64,000 bases of DNA from Pseudoalteromonas sp. GCY. GTDB taxonomy: Bacteria > Pseudomonadota > Gammaproteobacteria > Enterobacterales > Alteromonadaceae. Numbering within the stretch: position 1 is the first letter of the stretch; each line of letters starts with the position of its first letter. This document shows, piece after piece, positions 44,422-53,851 of the stretch. Made by a program: the position numbers and the translations under genes. Location: positions 1,813,501-1,877,500 of the forward strand of contig NZ_CP068023.1 of the NCBI RefSeq assembly GCF_016695175.1, read 5' to 3'. The notes under the pieces are model-generated. The model worked only from the letters and a program-made list of their open reading frames with translations. It did not search any database and was not told where the DNA came from.

Positions 44422-46662
44422 ATGCCACATCCAAATGTGCTGTTAAATACGATAACACTAACATTACTCTCTGTCGTATCGATGGAAACATCAGCACAAG
44501 TCGAAGAAGAAATCGAAGTCATTGAGGTATACGCTCAAAAAAGAAAGCAGTCTATCAACGATGTTGCTATCGCTGTTAAACCCTTATCCAGACAAGTCAT
44601 TACTGAAGCCGCACTGAAAGATACGACCGAACTGGGTAGTTTAGTTGCGAATGTAAAAATCAGTCAAAATGCAGCTGAGGGCACACCTCCAGCAGTCAGC
44701 ATTCGAGGTGTTGGACTAGTCGATTACAATACGGCTAACACTTCTCCGGTTGGTGTGTATTTAGACGGTATATCTGTTGGGTCGGCGAATAACCAAATTA
44801 TCAACTTGTTTGATATTGAACAGGTTGAAGTGTTGAAAGGTCCACAAGGTACACTTTTTGGTAGAAATACAACTGGGGGGGCAATTTTAGTGCGCACGGC
44901 GCGCCCAACAGATGGTGACTTTGCTTCTGTCAGTGTGGGGGGCGGTTCTGATTCTTTAACAAGAGCACGGACAATGCTCAATTATAGCCTAAATCAAAAT
45001 AGCGCGATGCGACTTGCCGCGAGCCACAATAACTATGAATACACAACGTATAACCTCCAGCCTGACGCTCCTGAAGCGTATATGGAACAAAATGATGTTC
45101 GATTAAGTTATTTTGGCGAGTTTGATAAGTTCAGTGTTTTTGTGAAATTAGATTATGCTCATTGGAATGGACTGGTTCAGCCAGTCGGGAATATCGGATT
45201 ATTCTCAAACCCTTTGAATGGTTCATTATGTTCTCCAGCGCAAGCGGGCACTAGCAACTGCGTTGATGCGCTTGGCTTTAATATTGGCAGTGACGATTTT
45301 TGGGCTGTGCGGGTCAATAATTATCAAAAACATCACAGTATAAGCAAAGGCGTTACAACAGAGGTCGGGTATGTACTGGATGATCGGTCTCAACTTATTT
45401 ATCTTGGGGCTTTCAATCGCTTAGATAGGATACATGGATTTAATTGTGATGGAAGTCCATTTTCATTATGTGAAGGTGAGTTAGGGCTTAAAAATGAAAA
45501 GCTGGTGAATGAGCTCAGATTTGAGCAAAGTATGGAGACCGGCTTTCTAACGGTAGGCTTATTTCAACTAGAAGAGCGTATTTACCAAGATAATTTCAAT
45601 GACTTATTACGTGATTTTAGGGGAACCCCTAATGGTGCAAGTGCGGCGACCTTTTTCTATGACAATGATATCAAAGTAAAATCAATAGCTTTGTTTGGTC
45701 AATATGAATATGAAATCAGTGAACATACTGATGTACTTGTAGGAGTAAGGTACAGCGATGAAAAGGTGAATTATGACTCTTTCTCTTACCTAAATGTGCC
45801 ATTCGGAGATAACCTCGCTGGCATTTTAGTCCCTGCCTACGACATTGAGGGCAAAGAATCCGATAGTAATTTGTCTGGAAAATTGTCAGTTATCCATAAA
45901 GTTAAACCGGATAAAAGTGTTTATTATAGTTTATCTAATGGTGTAAAAAGCGGCGGCTATAACGGTGGCTTCCTTATTTCGAAGGATGCTGCGATACAGG
46001 CAAGTTATGGCCCCGAAGAACTAATCGCTCATGAAATAGGAGCAAAGCTGTTATTTAATGAGCTTAAGCTTCGTACAAATTTGGCCGCTTTTTACTATGA
46101 TTATAAAGACCAACAGGTATTTATGAATCAGGCTTCAGAAGTACCTGGAGCACCGCCTTATCAGTTACTTGAAAACGTAGGTAAGTCAAAAATCTATGGT
46201 GCTGAGATAGAAAACACTTGGTATCTATCGGAGCAAACTCAAATAGGCTTGGATATAGGGTATATACCTGAAGCTAACTTTGAGGAGTTTATCGATCCAG
46301 TTGGTGTTGTATTGACCGACAATCGCTTACCGTTTACATCCGAATGGAATATCTCTGGACAAATAAATTATGCATTTAATTGGGATGAAGTTAGTATAAA
46401 AAGTAGAATAGCATTTGATTATCAAAGCGAATATTACTTTGACCAAAACGAATCTCCCTATGCTAAGCAGCCCAGTTATATGCTTTGGAATGCCAATCTA
46501 CAGATGGAATATAGAGACTGGCAGTTAGGTATTTGGGGTAAAAATCTTCTAGATAAAGAGTATAGCCACCTTAAATTTGACCTAAGTAGCTTTTTGGGAA
46601 TGTTGGAAGACTTTAAAGGTGAGGGAAGAAGGATAGGCATGGATGTAACATATCGCTTTTGA
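44422..46662 (+). CDS. TonB-dependent outer-membrane receptor
   Basis: This 746-residue receptor has an N-terminal signal (MPHPNVLLNTITLTLLSVVS...) and a TonB-box-like EIEVIEVYAQK. The plug has TELGSLVANVKISQ, SIRGVG, GVYLDGISVG and EVLKGPQGTLFGRNTTGGAI. The C-terminal 22-stranded barrel ends with the expected aromatic, MDVTYRF. This plug pattern matches receptors for ferric siderophores, haem or lipophilic and glycan substrates in marine bacteria. The gene follows the three-enzyme plus-strand group after a 204-base gap and precedes a hybrid kinase, so it may import that pathway's substrate. The substrate is unknown. Confidence 0.9.
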   Translation: MPHPNVLLNTITLTLLSVVSMETSAQVEEEIEVIEVYAQKRKQSINDVAIAVKPLSRQVITEAALKDTTELGSLVANVKISQNAAEGTPPAVSIRGVGLVDYNTANTSPVGVYLDGISVGSANNQIINLFDIEQVEVLKGPQGTLFGRNTTGGAILVRTARPTDGDFASVSVGGGSDSLTRARTMLNYSLNQNSAMRLAASHNNYEYTTYNLQPDAPEAYMEQNDVRLSYFGEFDKFSVFVKLDYAHWNGLVQPVGNIGLFSNPLNGSLCSPAQAGTSNCVDALGFNIGSDDFWAVRVNNYQKHHSISKGVTTEVGYVLDDRSQLIYLGAFNRLDRIHGFNCDGSPFSLCEGELGLKNEKLVNELRFEQSMETGFLTVGLFQLEERIYQDNFNDLLRDFRGTPNGASAATFFYDNDIKVKSIALFGQYEYEISEHTDVLVGVRYSDEKVNYDSFSYLNVPFGDNLAGILVPAYDIEGKESDSNLSGKLSVIHKVKPDKSVYYSLSNGVKSGGYNGGFLISKDAAIQASYGPEELIAHEIGAKLLFNELKLRTNLAAFYYDYKDQQVFMNQASEVPGAPPYQLLENVGKSKIYGAEIENTWYLSEQTQIGLDIGYIPEANFEEFIDPVGVVLTDNRLPFTSEWNISGQINYAFNWDEVSIKSRIAFDYQSEYYFDQNESPYAKQPSYMLWNANLQMEYRDWQLGIWGKNLLDKEYSHLKFDLSSFLGMLEDFKGEGRRIGMDVTYRF

Positions 46663-46766
46663 TTTTGTTTGAGCACTATATAGAGATAAGTCACCTGACT
46701 TGGGGGTAGAAAACTTGCAGATCAAATACCGAACCACAGGTAACTTTACTAAGGTAACTGGCTAGA

Positions 46767-49448
46767 ATGCGTTTACTACTGATCATTTTCAGCATAATTC
46801 TGTTTTCTAGTTTCGCCTATGCAGAACAAGCTGTGTTGAAATTGACGCAGCCTTGGCAATATCAAAATCTACACCATGTTGGAAAGGCTTATGAGGCAAG
46901 TTCCAGTACAAGGTTTCCTCAAAGCTGGGATGAGTTGAGTGCATGGGAATCTATTCACGAGCCACTAAAGAAGAGAGCGCTGTTTTCTGGTCGTTATTTC
47001 TTGGTTACTAAAGTCAGAAATGAAACGCCATTGAATGAATTTGTGCTCTATCCATACAATACGGTGTTGAGCAAAATTGAGTCAAGGATATATACACCAG
47101 AAACGGTCTTGCGAGTTTTTTCTGGGGGGAAGGTCGAAAATGAATTTGCATTTCATTATGGTAATCAAGTCACGTTAGAACCGAACCAAGATTATTATAT
47201 CGTTACGCTCTTCGAGAGTGATTTCTTTTACACCCCTGTAAAATTGACCATTGAGCCTCTGAGAGACTTTCAGCAGAAAGTGGTCTATGAAAACCTTATC
47301 ATGACGCTTTGTTTTGGTGTCGGCATTGTTCTTGGGCTATATAACTTATTAATTTACATCGGCTCTAAAGATATTACTCATTTTTATTACGCATTATTTA
47401 CTTGTGTGTGGGTGTTTGCGTGGAGCCATTTCTTTCATATTCCCGACGAGTTATTTGGGTTTTACTCTGCAAACTTGCATTGGTTAGGTTTTGCGCTTGC
47501 GCCATTAACCAACGCGTTATTTTATATCCATCTTTTAAAACTCAAGGATGTTCATCCAAACTATGTGTCGATTTCTATCTGGCTCGGCGTGATAGCGGCG
47601 CTTGGACTACCGTTTTGTATTCTTTTCCCTGGTTTTGGCTTTATTTGGGCAACATTAGTAACGGGGTTAGCGCTCTGTTTCGGACTATTTGTCGGTATTA
47701 AACGCTGGGTTGAGGGCTTTAAGCCAGCTCGCTATTTTGTGATGGCATATATCGCAATGGCGATCCCCAATATGGTGGGCAATTTAACTAACTTAAGTTT
47801 GCTGCCTGAATCGTCGAGTAACTTATATCTTTACGGTTTAATAGGTACTGCGCTTGATGCATTACTGTTGGCTTTCGCGGTTGCGGACAAATTTAGAATT
47901 ACCAGTGAAGAAAATATAGAACTCAATAAAAACCTTGAAGCAAAGGTGTTAAAACGTACTTATGAGTTAGAGCAGGTGGCCTCAGAGCTTAGAGATGCTA
48001 GTGAGGCAAAAAGTCGATTTTTGGCGAACATGAGCCATGAAATAAGAACACCAATGACGTCAATTATTGGTTACGCCGATGGCATTATGCTCGGAGATAT
48101 TAAGCCGCATGAGCGTAATCACGCAATCTCCGTTATTTTACAAAACTCACGTCATGTACTTGGACTAATTAATGACATTTTGGATATGTCTAAAATTGAG
48201 GCTAATAAACTAGAAGTTGAGTTGGTGGAGTCAAACCTTTTTCAAGCAATTGCGCATGTCGATTCGTTATTGGGTAAGCAAATTAGAGATAAAGGGCTTG
48301 AGTTTGCATTGAATTATCACTTTCCACTGCCTGATTTTGTGGTTATTGATCCCACTCGATTGCGGCAGATATTACTAAATCTCACATCTAACGCAATGAA
48401 GTTCACGACGGTTGGTAAAATCTCGATTGATGTGGCGTGTCAAAACGAGCGCCTTATGATCACGGTACGAGATACCGGGATAGGAATGACAGCGGATGAG
48501 CAAAAAGAATTATTTAGTGCGTTTTATCAAGCCGACTCTTCCACATCAAGGAAATATGGTGGGACAGGACTTGGACTAAATATCTCCAAAAGCTTAGCGA
48601 GAAAGTTAGATGGTGATATTTCGGTAGAAAGTGAGGTAGGTTCAGGTACTGCCTTTACTCTTACTGTTGGCCTATATACCACCGAGAAAACAAAGTGGGT
48701 GCAAAGTCTCGCTCAAATTGGCGATGTTCGTGAACAAGGCACAATACCTGATGAAATAAATCAAGAGCTTAAAGGCGAAGTGTTATTAGCCGAAGATAAC
48801 ACAGACAACAGTAAGCTTATTAAGCGTATTTTAGAGCGTATGGGCTTATCTGTGACGGCGGTTGAAAATGGTCAGCTAGCGGTACAGGCGGTACTAGATG
48901 GTGATTTCGATTTGATATTAATGGATATCCAAATGCCGGTAATGGATGGTGAGCAGGCATTTAGCTTTATCCAAGCAACTGGGTGTAGCACACCTGTGAT
49001 TGCATTAACTGCCAACACCATGCAGCATGAAATTGATCGCTATTTAAAGCTTGGGTTTAGTGATCATTTAGCAAAGCCAATAGATAGAGTTGTATTTAGC
49101 CAAAAGATTGCCTATTACTTAGATATTCAAGTTGATGAAGATGTAGATCTACCTGAAGCGGAATTTTATCAGTTAAAACAGCAATATATTTCAGGGTTGC
49201 ATGAGCAAATCATTCAGATAAAAAATCAAGCGAAATATCAAGACTACGAAGCTTTGGCAAAGACCATTCATGCAATTAAAGGTACGGCTGCAATGTTTGA
49301 TTGCATTGATATTCATAAAATAGCAAACGAGTTGGATGTTAAATTAAAGAATAAGCAGCTTGAGTGTATCGACGAGCGAATAGCGGAATTACTCAATGCA
49401 ATGTCTTCTGCGATTGAGTCAGAAAAGCAGGAAACCAAACAAGCTTAG
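46767..49448 (+). CDS. Hybrid histidine kinase: 7TM-DISM, HisKA-HATPase, REC, Hpt
   Basis: This 893-residue sensor begins with a signal peptide. A periplasmic DISMED2-like domain (about 25-165) is followed by seven membrane helices (about 175-385) and a short coiled coil. HisKA has FLANMSHEIRTPMTSI with the phospho-His near residue 423. HATPase N, G1 and G2 boxes are NLTSNAMKF, DTGIGM and GGTGLGL. REC (about 670-790) has LLAEDN, phospho-Asp in LILMDIQMPVMDG near 719, and a late Lys. A C-terminal Hpt site reads IHAIKGTAAMF. A full phosphorelay is therefore built in, but no separate response regulator is adjacent. It lies 104 bases after the TonB receptor gene. Confidence 0.92.
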   Translation: MRLLLIIFSIILFSSFAYAEQAVLKLTQPWQYQNLHHVGKAYEASSSTRFPQSWDELSAWESIHEPLKKRALFSGRYFLVTKVRNETPLNEFVLYPYNTVLSKIESRIYTPETVLRVFSGGKVENEFAFHYGNQVTLEPNQDYYIVTLFESDFFYTPVKLTIEPLRDFQQKVVYENLIMTLCFGVGIVLGLYNLLIYIGSKDITHFYYALFTCVWVFAWSHFFHIPDELFGFYSANLHWLGFALAPLTNALFYIHLLKLKDVHPNYVSISIWLGVIAALGLPFCILFPGFGFIWATLVTGLALCFGLFVGIKRWVEGFKPARYFVMAYIAMAIPNMVGNLTNLSLLPESSSNLYLYGLIGTALDALLLAFAVADKFRITSEENIELNKNLEAKVLKRTYELEQVASELRDASEAKSRFLANMSHEIRTPMTSIIGYADGIMLGDIKPHERNHAISVILQNSRHVLGLINDILDMSKIEANKLEVELVESNLFQAIAHVDSLLGKQIRDKGLEFALNYHFPLPDFVVIDPTRLRQILLNLTSNAMKFTTVGKISIDVACQNERLMITVRDTGIGMTADEQKELFSAFYQADSSTSRKYGGTGLGLNISKSLARKLDGDISVESEVGSGTAFTLTVGLYTTEKTKWVQSLAQIGDVREQGTIPDEINQELKGEVLLAEDNTDNSKLIKRILERMGLSVTAVENGQLAVQAVLDGDFDLILMDIQMPVMDGEQAFSFIQATGCSTPVIALTANTMQHEIDRYLKLGFSDHLAKPIDRVVFSQKIAYYLDIQVDEDVDLPEAEFYQLKQQYISGLHEQIIQIKNQAKYQDYEALAKTIHAIKGTAAMFDCIDIHKIANELDVKLKNKQLECIDERIAELLNAMSSAIESEKQETKQA

Positions 49449-49518
49449 TTTTCTATGGCATATCAATATTTATAGCGGATAGGGATGATAGGAGAGTGAA
49501 AGGGTTTTATACAACACT

Positions 49519-50355
49519 TTATCTTAATGGCTGCAGACTATAGATTTGAGCTTTATTTAAGTCAGGGAAATCCTTCCGCTGCTTATAGTTCGCGTATAGA
49601 TTGGAAAATATGGTGGTTTTGGACAGTTTATCTAGGCTCGCAATAAATAAACGCCCACTGTTACTGTCTCCCGATATTACAGTGCTTTTACAGCACTGCT
49701 GAAATGAGGAAATAAGTGTTCTGATTGTGTTCCTATTGCCCATATCCTGTAGTGCAATTTCTGCTTCTATAAAGAATGCAACCCCACTCCAATAGACTCT
49801 TTGCTGTGCATTTAATGACCACATTTGTTCGCTCACTGTTTTAAGCACTCCTTTATTCAGTCGCGTATTTTTTGCGCCTCGGCTGAGCCCTGAGATTAAT
49901 CTTGTACGAAACTCTTCAATATTAAAAATATCGTCCTCTAGCATAATGACATTTTGTAAATAGGTAGCAAGTCCCTCTGCAAGCCAGAAATCTGAGTGGT
50001 CCAGCAAAGGATGATAAAGGTGAGCAATTTCATGGTACAAGGTCCAATCTTTAATCAGCACTCGGCTTGAGGTAAATCGTTTGATTTGAACTAGAATGGC
50101 GTCGGGTTTGCCTCGTTGAACTGTGCCCCATGGTACTGGCTCAGATGCGAATAAGACCGGTTCGATGATAAATGGAAGCGTTTGCTGTTGTAGTACTCCC
50201 AAGGAATGCTCTGTTGCTTTAACACCGCGTTTTAGCCAAGTTTCCACATGTTGTCGATCACTGCTACTTATCCAGCCTCTGTATTCGATTTCAATTTCGG
50301 TTGCCTGTGTAGATACAATTAAATTGAACGACAGTATTAGCATTAATAATTTCAT
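49519..50355 (-). CDS. Secreted gluzincin-like metallopeptidase
   Basis: This 278-residue protein has a signal peptide (MKLLMLILSFNLIVSTQA). The metal site is YHEIAHLYHPL, an HExxH motif near residue 109, followed 18 residues later by WLAEGLATYLQ, whose Glu is the third zinc ligand of M1-like gluzincins. The protein is far shorter than aminopeptidase N and lacks a clear GAMEN motif, so it is a minimal periplasmic family member of unknown substrate. It is convergent with the hybrid kinase gene. Confidence 0.75.
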   Translation of the reverse strand: MKLLMLILSFNLIVSTQATEIEIEYRGWISSSDRQHVETWLKRGVKATEHSLGVLQQQTLPFIIEPVLFASEPVPWGTVQRGKPDAILVQIKRFTSSRVLIKDWTLYHEIAHLYHPLLDHSDFWLAEGLATYLQNVIMLEDDIFNIEEFRTRLISGLSRGAKNTRLNKGVLKTVSEQMWSLNAQQRVYWSGVAFFIEAEIALQDMGNRNTIRTLISSFQQCCKSTVISGDSNSGRLFIASLDKLSKTTIFSNLYANYKQRKDFPDLNKAQIYSLQPLR

Positions 50356-50489
50356 TATTTTCTCTACAAGGGGTACTTCGTAAATAGACCTGAGAACGCA
50401 TCATTTCATTCTTGATGTTGAGATTATCTCAACTGATCTCTTTAGTTGATTGTGTAAAACTGAACAAAACAACGTTAAAGGGAAATAAG

Positions 50490-50879
50490 ATGAAAATCAC
50501 CGCACTTAGTTTATTGTTATTGAGTCCAGTTGCTTTGGCAAACCCACTTTTAGGTACTTGGGAATTTGTTGAGGGAAAATATGCCACCACAGATGGGATT
50601 GTATCAGCGCAAGCGCCTAGCTTGACGTCGATAAAGCTAATCACTGAGGCTCACCACAGCTACATTACGCAAAGTGAAGGAAAGTTTAAATACGCTGGTG
50701 GAGGGAGTTACAAAATAGAGGGAGATAGATTTATCGAAACCTATGAATATGGAAATGTTACTTCCTTACTTGGTCGAACGATGTCATTCAGCTTCAAGGT
50801 TGATGGTAATTTATGGCATCATGAACTGTATGAAGATGGTAAGTTCGTTGAGAAGGAAGTATGGAAAAAAGTTCAGTGA
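50490..50879 (+). CDS. Small exported lipocalin-like protein
   Basis: This 129-residue protein has a signal peptide (MKITALSLLLLSPVALAN). The mature part opens LLGTWEFVEGKYATTDG and runs in alternating strands, as in lipocalin-like or DUF-type small beta proteins, ending KFVEKEVWKKVQ. The family is not firmly recognised. AAAGGGAAATA precedes the ATG at 50490; the frame extends upstream to a non-ATG codon that would hide the signal peptide. The oxidoreductase gene overlaps its 3' end. Confidence 0.6.
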   Translation: MKITALSLLLLSPVALANPLLGTWEFVEGKYATTDGIVSAQAPSLTSIKLITEAHHSYITQSEGKFKYAGGGSYKIEGDRFIETYEYGNVTSLLGRTMSFSFKVDGNLWHHELYEDGKFVEKEVWKKVQ

Positions 50880-51853
50880 TCCCAAAGAAGATGCGTTATA
50901 TCAGTCACGCATCTTCTCAGCTTCAAATCCGATACACCGAAACACCAACGTTGAGTGCAAAGCAAGTGCTAATCAAGGTGCATGCGTTTGGGGTTAACAG
51001 AGCAGACATTTTGCAAAAACAAGGGAAATATCCTGCGCCTGAAAGCGATAGTGAGATATTGGGCCTGGAAGTGTCTGGAACGATAGTTCAAGTGGCGTCT
51101 TCTGAGCTTGAACATTTACTTGGTGATCAAGTGTTCTGTTTAACCTCTGGCGGCGGCTATGCTGAGTATGTGGTTGCACAAAGTGAATTACTCATGCCGC
51201 TAACAAAAGGCTTGTCACTGAGCTATGCGGCAGGCTTAGCAGAAGTATATCTTACGGCCTATGATGCGATTGTGCGAACTGGGCAGCTAAATTCTAATGG
51301 GGTTTTACTTTGCCATGGCGGTGCTTCGGGTGTTGGCAGTGCTGCCATAAGGATTGCAAAAAGGCTTGGCGCAACGGTCATTACTACCCAAAGTAGCAAG
51401 GAAAAGGCCGACTACGCAAAGTCTCTGGGTGCAGATCACACTATTAATTATTTAGACTATGATTTTGCTGAAGAAATGAAAAAACTTGGTTTGAAAGCGA
51501 ATGTCATTCTTGATCCAGTAGGCGGTGAATACCTCAGAGCGAACCTAAGAGTTGCAGCAATGGATTGTCATTGTGTGATGCTCGCAATGCTAGGCGGAAG
51601 GTATACAGAACTAGACTTTGCCAAGTTACTTGCGAAAAGGTTCAACTTGCATGGAAGCACATTAAGAAATCGCTCTTTGGAATATAAAAGGGAATTAGTG
51701 AAAGATTTTCTGAATGAATTTGGCCCAGACCTGGCAGATCAGATGATGACGATACCAGTGTATAAGGAGTTATATTGGGAGGAAATTGAGCAAGCCCACG
51801 ATATTCTTGAACACAATCAAAATCTCGGGAAGGTAATAGTTAGAGTTAGTTGA
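50861..51853 (+). CDS. NAD(P)H quinone oxidoreductase, PIG3-type zinc-binding dehydrogenase family
   Basis: This protein of about 330 residues belongs to the medium-chain dehydrogenase/reductase superfamily, PIG3 subgroup, that reduces quinones with NADPH. The N-terminal catalytic domain has VKVHAFGVNRADILQK-like residues (IKVHAFGVNRADI) and GLEVSGTI. The nucleotide-binding domain has LCHGGASGVGSAAIRIAKRL near residue 148. Catalytic zinc Cys residues are absent, as in the family. The start at 50861 overlaps the previous gene by 19 bases behind AAGGAAG; ATG 50891 would give a usual-length MRYISHAS start. The two genes are probably co-transcribed. Confidence 0.85.
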   Translation: MEKSSVIPKKMRYISHASSQLQIRYTETPTLSAKQVLIKVHAFGVNRADILQKQGKYPAPESDSEILGLEVSGTIVQVASSELEHLLGDQVFCLTSGGGYAEYVVAQSELLMPLTKGLSLSYAAGLAEVYLTAYDAIVRTGQLNSNGVLLCHGGASGVGSAAIRIAKRLGATVITTQSSKEKADYAKSLGADHTINYLDYDFAEEMKKLGLKANVILDPVGGEYLRANLRVAAMDCHCVMLAMLGGRYTELDFAKLLAKRFNLHGSTLRNRSLEYKRELVKDFLNEFGPDLADQMMTIPVYKELYWEEIEQAHDILEHNQNLGKVIVRVS

Positions 51854-51910
51854 CTGTTTATTTATACAGTTGTTATTCTATCCCTCTTAGTGATTAGAGG
51901 AGTGAATATT

Positions 51911-52339
51911 TTGACGTTCAAAATTGAAGAAAAGGCACCGTGCCCAGAGGAATATTGTAGTTTGCGAATTGCCGCGGGATTATCCGCAAAATCTCTAGAA
52001 GCAGCTACAAGGGGGCTGCCCAACTCATTATATGGGGTTGCAATTCGACATAACGAACAACTTGTGGCAATGGGCCGGGTGGTTGGAGACGGAGGTTGTA
52101 ATTTTGAGGTCGTCGATGTTGCCGTCAATCCGCTTTATCAAGGGCAGGGATTAGGGCGTACAGTAATGGAATATATTGATGGTTACTTAGCAGCAAATGT
52201 TTTGCCGGGCTCTTATGTTTCAATGATTGCGGACGAGCCTGCTTTTTATGAAAAACTGGGTTATCGCCTTGTATCTCCAGCGAGTCAAGGAATGACAAAG
52301 AAGTTCACAGTAGACCCCATTAAAAGCTCTAAAATTTGA
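51911..52339 (+). CDS. GNAT acetyltransferase
   Basis: This protein of about 142 residues is a GCN5-type N-acetyltransferase. Core elements are LVAMGRVVGDGGCNFEVVDV, VNPLYQGQGLGRTVME (the Q/R-x-x-G-x-G/A acetyl-CoA loop) and FYEKLGYRLV near the C-terminus. AGAGGAG lies eight bases before the TTG at 51911, which therefore looks like the start; the GTG codons at 51890 and 51902 overlap or precede that site. The substrate is unknown. No clear partner genes are nearby. Confidence 0.85.
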   Translation: MTFKIEEKAPCPEEYCSLRIAAGLSAKSLEAATRGLPNSLYGVAIRHNEQLVAMGRVVGDGGCNFEVVDVAVNPLYQGQGLGRTVMEYIDGYLAANVLPGSYVSMIADEPAFYEKLGYRLVSPASQGMTKKFTVDPIKSSKI

Positions 52340-52411
52340 ATTCTCAACTTTTTTCTTGGTATATAAGAAATTGCGAGTGGCGTTACTTCTAGATATAGAT
52401 AACTTTTGAAG

Positions 52412-52565
52412 GGTTACAACTGAGTGGATCCGAATTATCGACCCTTGGTGCGGGTTATAGAGAATAGGTAGTGCTTTTTCTTTAAGAGTGGTACAACCGA
52501 GTGGATTCGAGTTATCGACCCTTGGTGCGGGTTATAGAGAGTAGGTAGTGCTTTTTCTTTAAGAG
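52412..52565 (-). pseudogene. Two tandem degenerate tRNA-Val-like copies
   Basis: Two repeats of 77 bases, exactly the length of the adjacent tRNA-Val gene, are placed head to tail directly against its 3' end. Each keeps the 3' acceptor and T-arm half (TGGTACAACCGAGTGGATTC in the nearer unit on the plus strand) and a GGTAGTGCT block. The anticodon arm and 5' half are replaced by a shared unrelated sequence (CGACCCTTGGTGCGGGTTAT...). They cannot fold as tRNAs. The farther copy has more changes in the acceptor/T-arm part. Confidence 0.75.
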
Positions 52566-52642
52566 TGGTACAACCGAGTGGATTCGAACCACCGACCCCT
52601 ACCATGTCAAGGTAGTGCTCTAACCAACTGAGCTACGGTTGT
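52566..52642 (-). tRNA. tRNA-Val (GAC)
   Basis: This 77-nt cloverleaf reads ACAACCG / CGGTTGT for the acceptor, a normal D arm (GCTC...GAGC), the anticodon stem CTACC/GGTAG with loop TTGACAT (anticodon GAC), a five-base variable region, and the T loop TTCGAAT. The CCA end is encoded. Confidence 0.95.
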
Positions 52643-52654
52643 ATAATATGATGT

Positions 52655-52731
52655 TGGTACGACCGAGTGGATTCGAACCACCGACCCCTACCATGTCAAG
52701 GTAGTGCTCTAACCAACTGAGCTACGGTCGT
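52655..52731 (-). tRNA. tRNA-Val (GAC), second copy
   Basis: Identical to the neighbouring tRNA except for a compensated acceptor pair (ACGACCG/CGGTCGT). The anticodon is GAC and CCA is encoded. A 12-base spacer separates the two genes, which are likely one transcript. Confidence 0.95.
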
Positions 52732-52855
52732 ACAATAACATTTGCTTATTAATTGTTTTCAGGTCTGTGCCTGTCAACGCGTTGTAATATATAGTGACTG
52801 AGCTAACGGATCAAGCGGCTTTCCGTAATTTTTTGATTGTTTGCCTTTTTTTTGT

Positions 52856-53851
52856 TCATACTGGAGGGATTTCACACAGCTTGTAAAATTTTTGCCACCA
52901 TTTTACGTGTACTTTTGCAGAATCTTTAAGATTATCCAAGTGTTGTTGAAGCGTGAGCGGATCGGCAAGGTTATTATTTTGATACAATAGGTGAATAGGC
53001 TGCCAGGCAGCGATCAACTCTTCCATAGAACGAGAGAGCATCGCCTGATAAGGCTGAAGAACGGATAAATAATATTTGTTGAAGATATTGTTTATGATCT
53101 GTGCCTGCTTTTTATTTCCACCGCTTTTGCAAATGCCATCTCTTAGCCTAAGTTGTTGTAATTGGCGTGTAGTCGCATTATTCAGCTGAGTCTGTTTACG
53201 GACGCTTGTAACCAAGGATGAGATAAATCGCTGAGAGAGCACCTTTAAAGCGGGTGTGAGTGTGGTTGGGCTGAGATTTTCTGGCGTGTCCATGTTTATT
53301 GCAAGCTCTGCGAGTTCGTTAACGGCCTCTAGCATGTTGCTGTGGGCTGCTGGCAGCTCTAGTGGTACTTCTTCAGCGATTAACAAGCTCAAACTTGCCA
53401 ACTCTCTTTCAAATGTCATCATATGAAGAAAGTAACGTGGAAGCTGTTGTTTCTTTTCCTGTAATGCTTGAGTTAGTGTTTGTTTCAGCTCGTCGCTTGT
53501 GTTTGGGTGCTGAATGCAGTGAGGCGCTTGCTGAATAAATAAGATGTTGTATTTCAAGCGCTCGCTTGGGTAACTTACTTTCCCTAATTGATTATTGTGC
53601 GCAGCGATAAGATTTGTGACTTTGCAGTGTCCAGCGGTCGCGATGTCTAACATAGAGATAGTTAGCTCACTTGTCGGCAATGGTACTTTTTGTACCTCCG
53701 GATTATAAAGTGGCACTGGGAGTACCACCTCTATGTCAGTTGCGCTCGCCAGTCGTTGTTGATAATCAACAGCAATATCGGTCGGCTGCTTGCTGCAACC
53801 GGCCAAAGTAAAAAGTAATAGCGTACTAGCTATTCGCCTGACTAATCTCAA
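52856..53851 (-). CDS. DUF3080 family lipoprotein
   Basis: This 331-residue protein has a lipoprotein signal with lipobox LAGC at residues 16-19. The rest is helical, with Leu, Gln and His-rich segments and several Cys. I recognise the DUF3080 family of Alteromonadales and related marine gammaproteobacteria; its function is unknown. The start overlaps the end of the MATE gene by 26 bases, which implies translational coupling and a possible role in the same envelope process. Confidence 0.78.
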   Translation of the reverse strand: MRLVRRIASTLLLFTLAGCSKQPTDIAVDYQQRLASATDIEVVLPVPLYNPEVQKVPLPTSELTISMLDIATAGHCKVTNLIAAHNNQLGKVSYPSERLKYNILFIQQAPHCIQHPNTSDELKQTLTQALQEKKQQLPRYFLHMMTFERELASLSLLIAEEVPLELPAAHSNMLEAVNELAELAINMDTPENLSPTTLTPALKVLSQRFISSLVTSVRKQTQLNNATTRQLQQLRLRDGICKSGGNKKQAQIINNIFNKYYLSVLQPYQAMLSRSMEELIAAWQPIHLLYQNNNLADPLTLQQHLDNLKDSAKVHVKWWQKFYKLCEIPPV

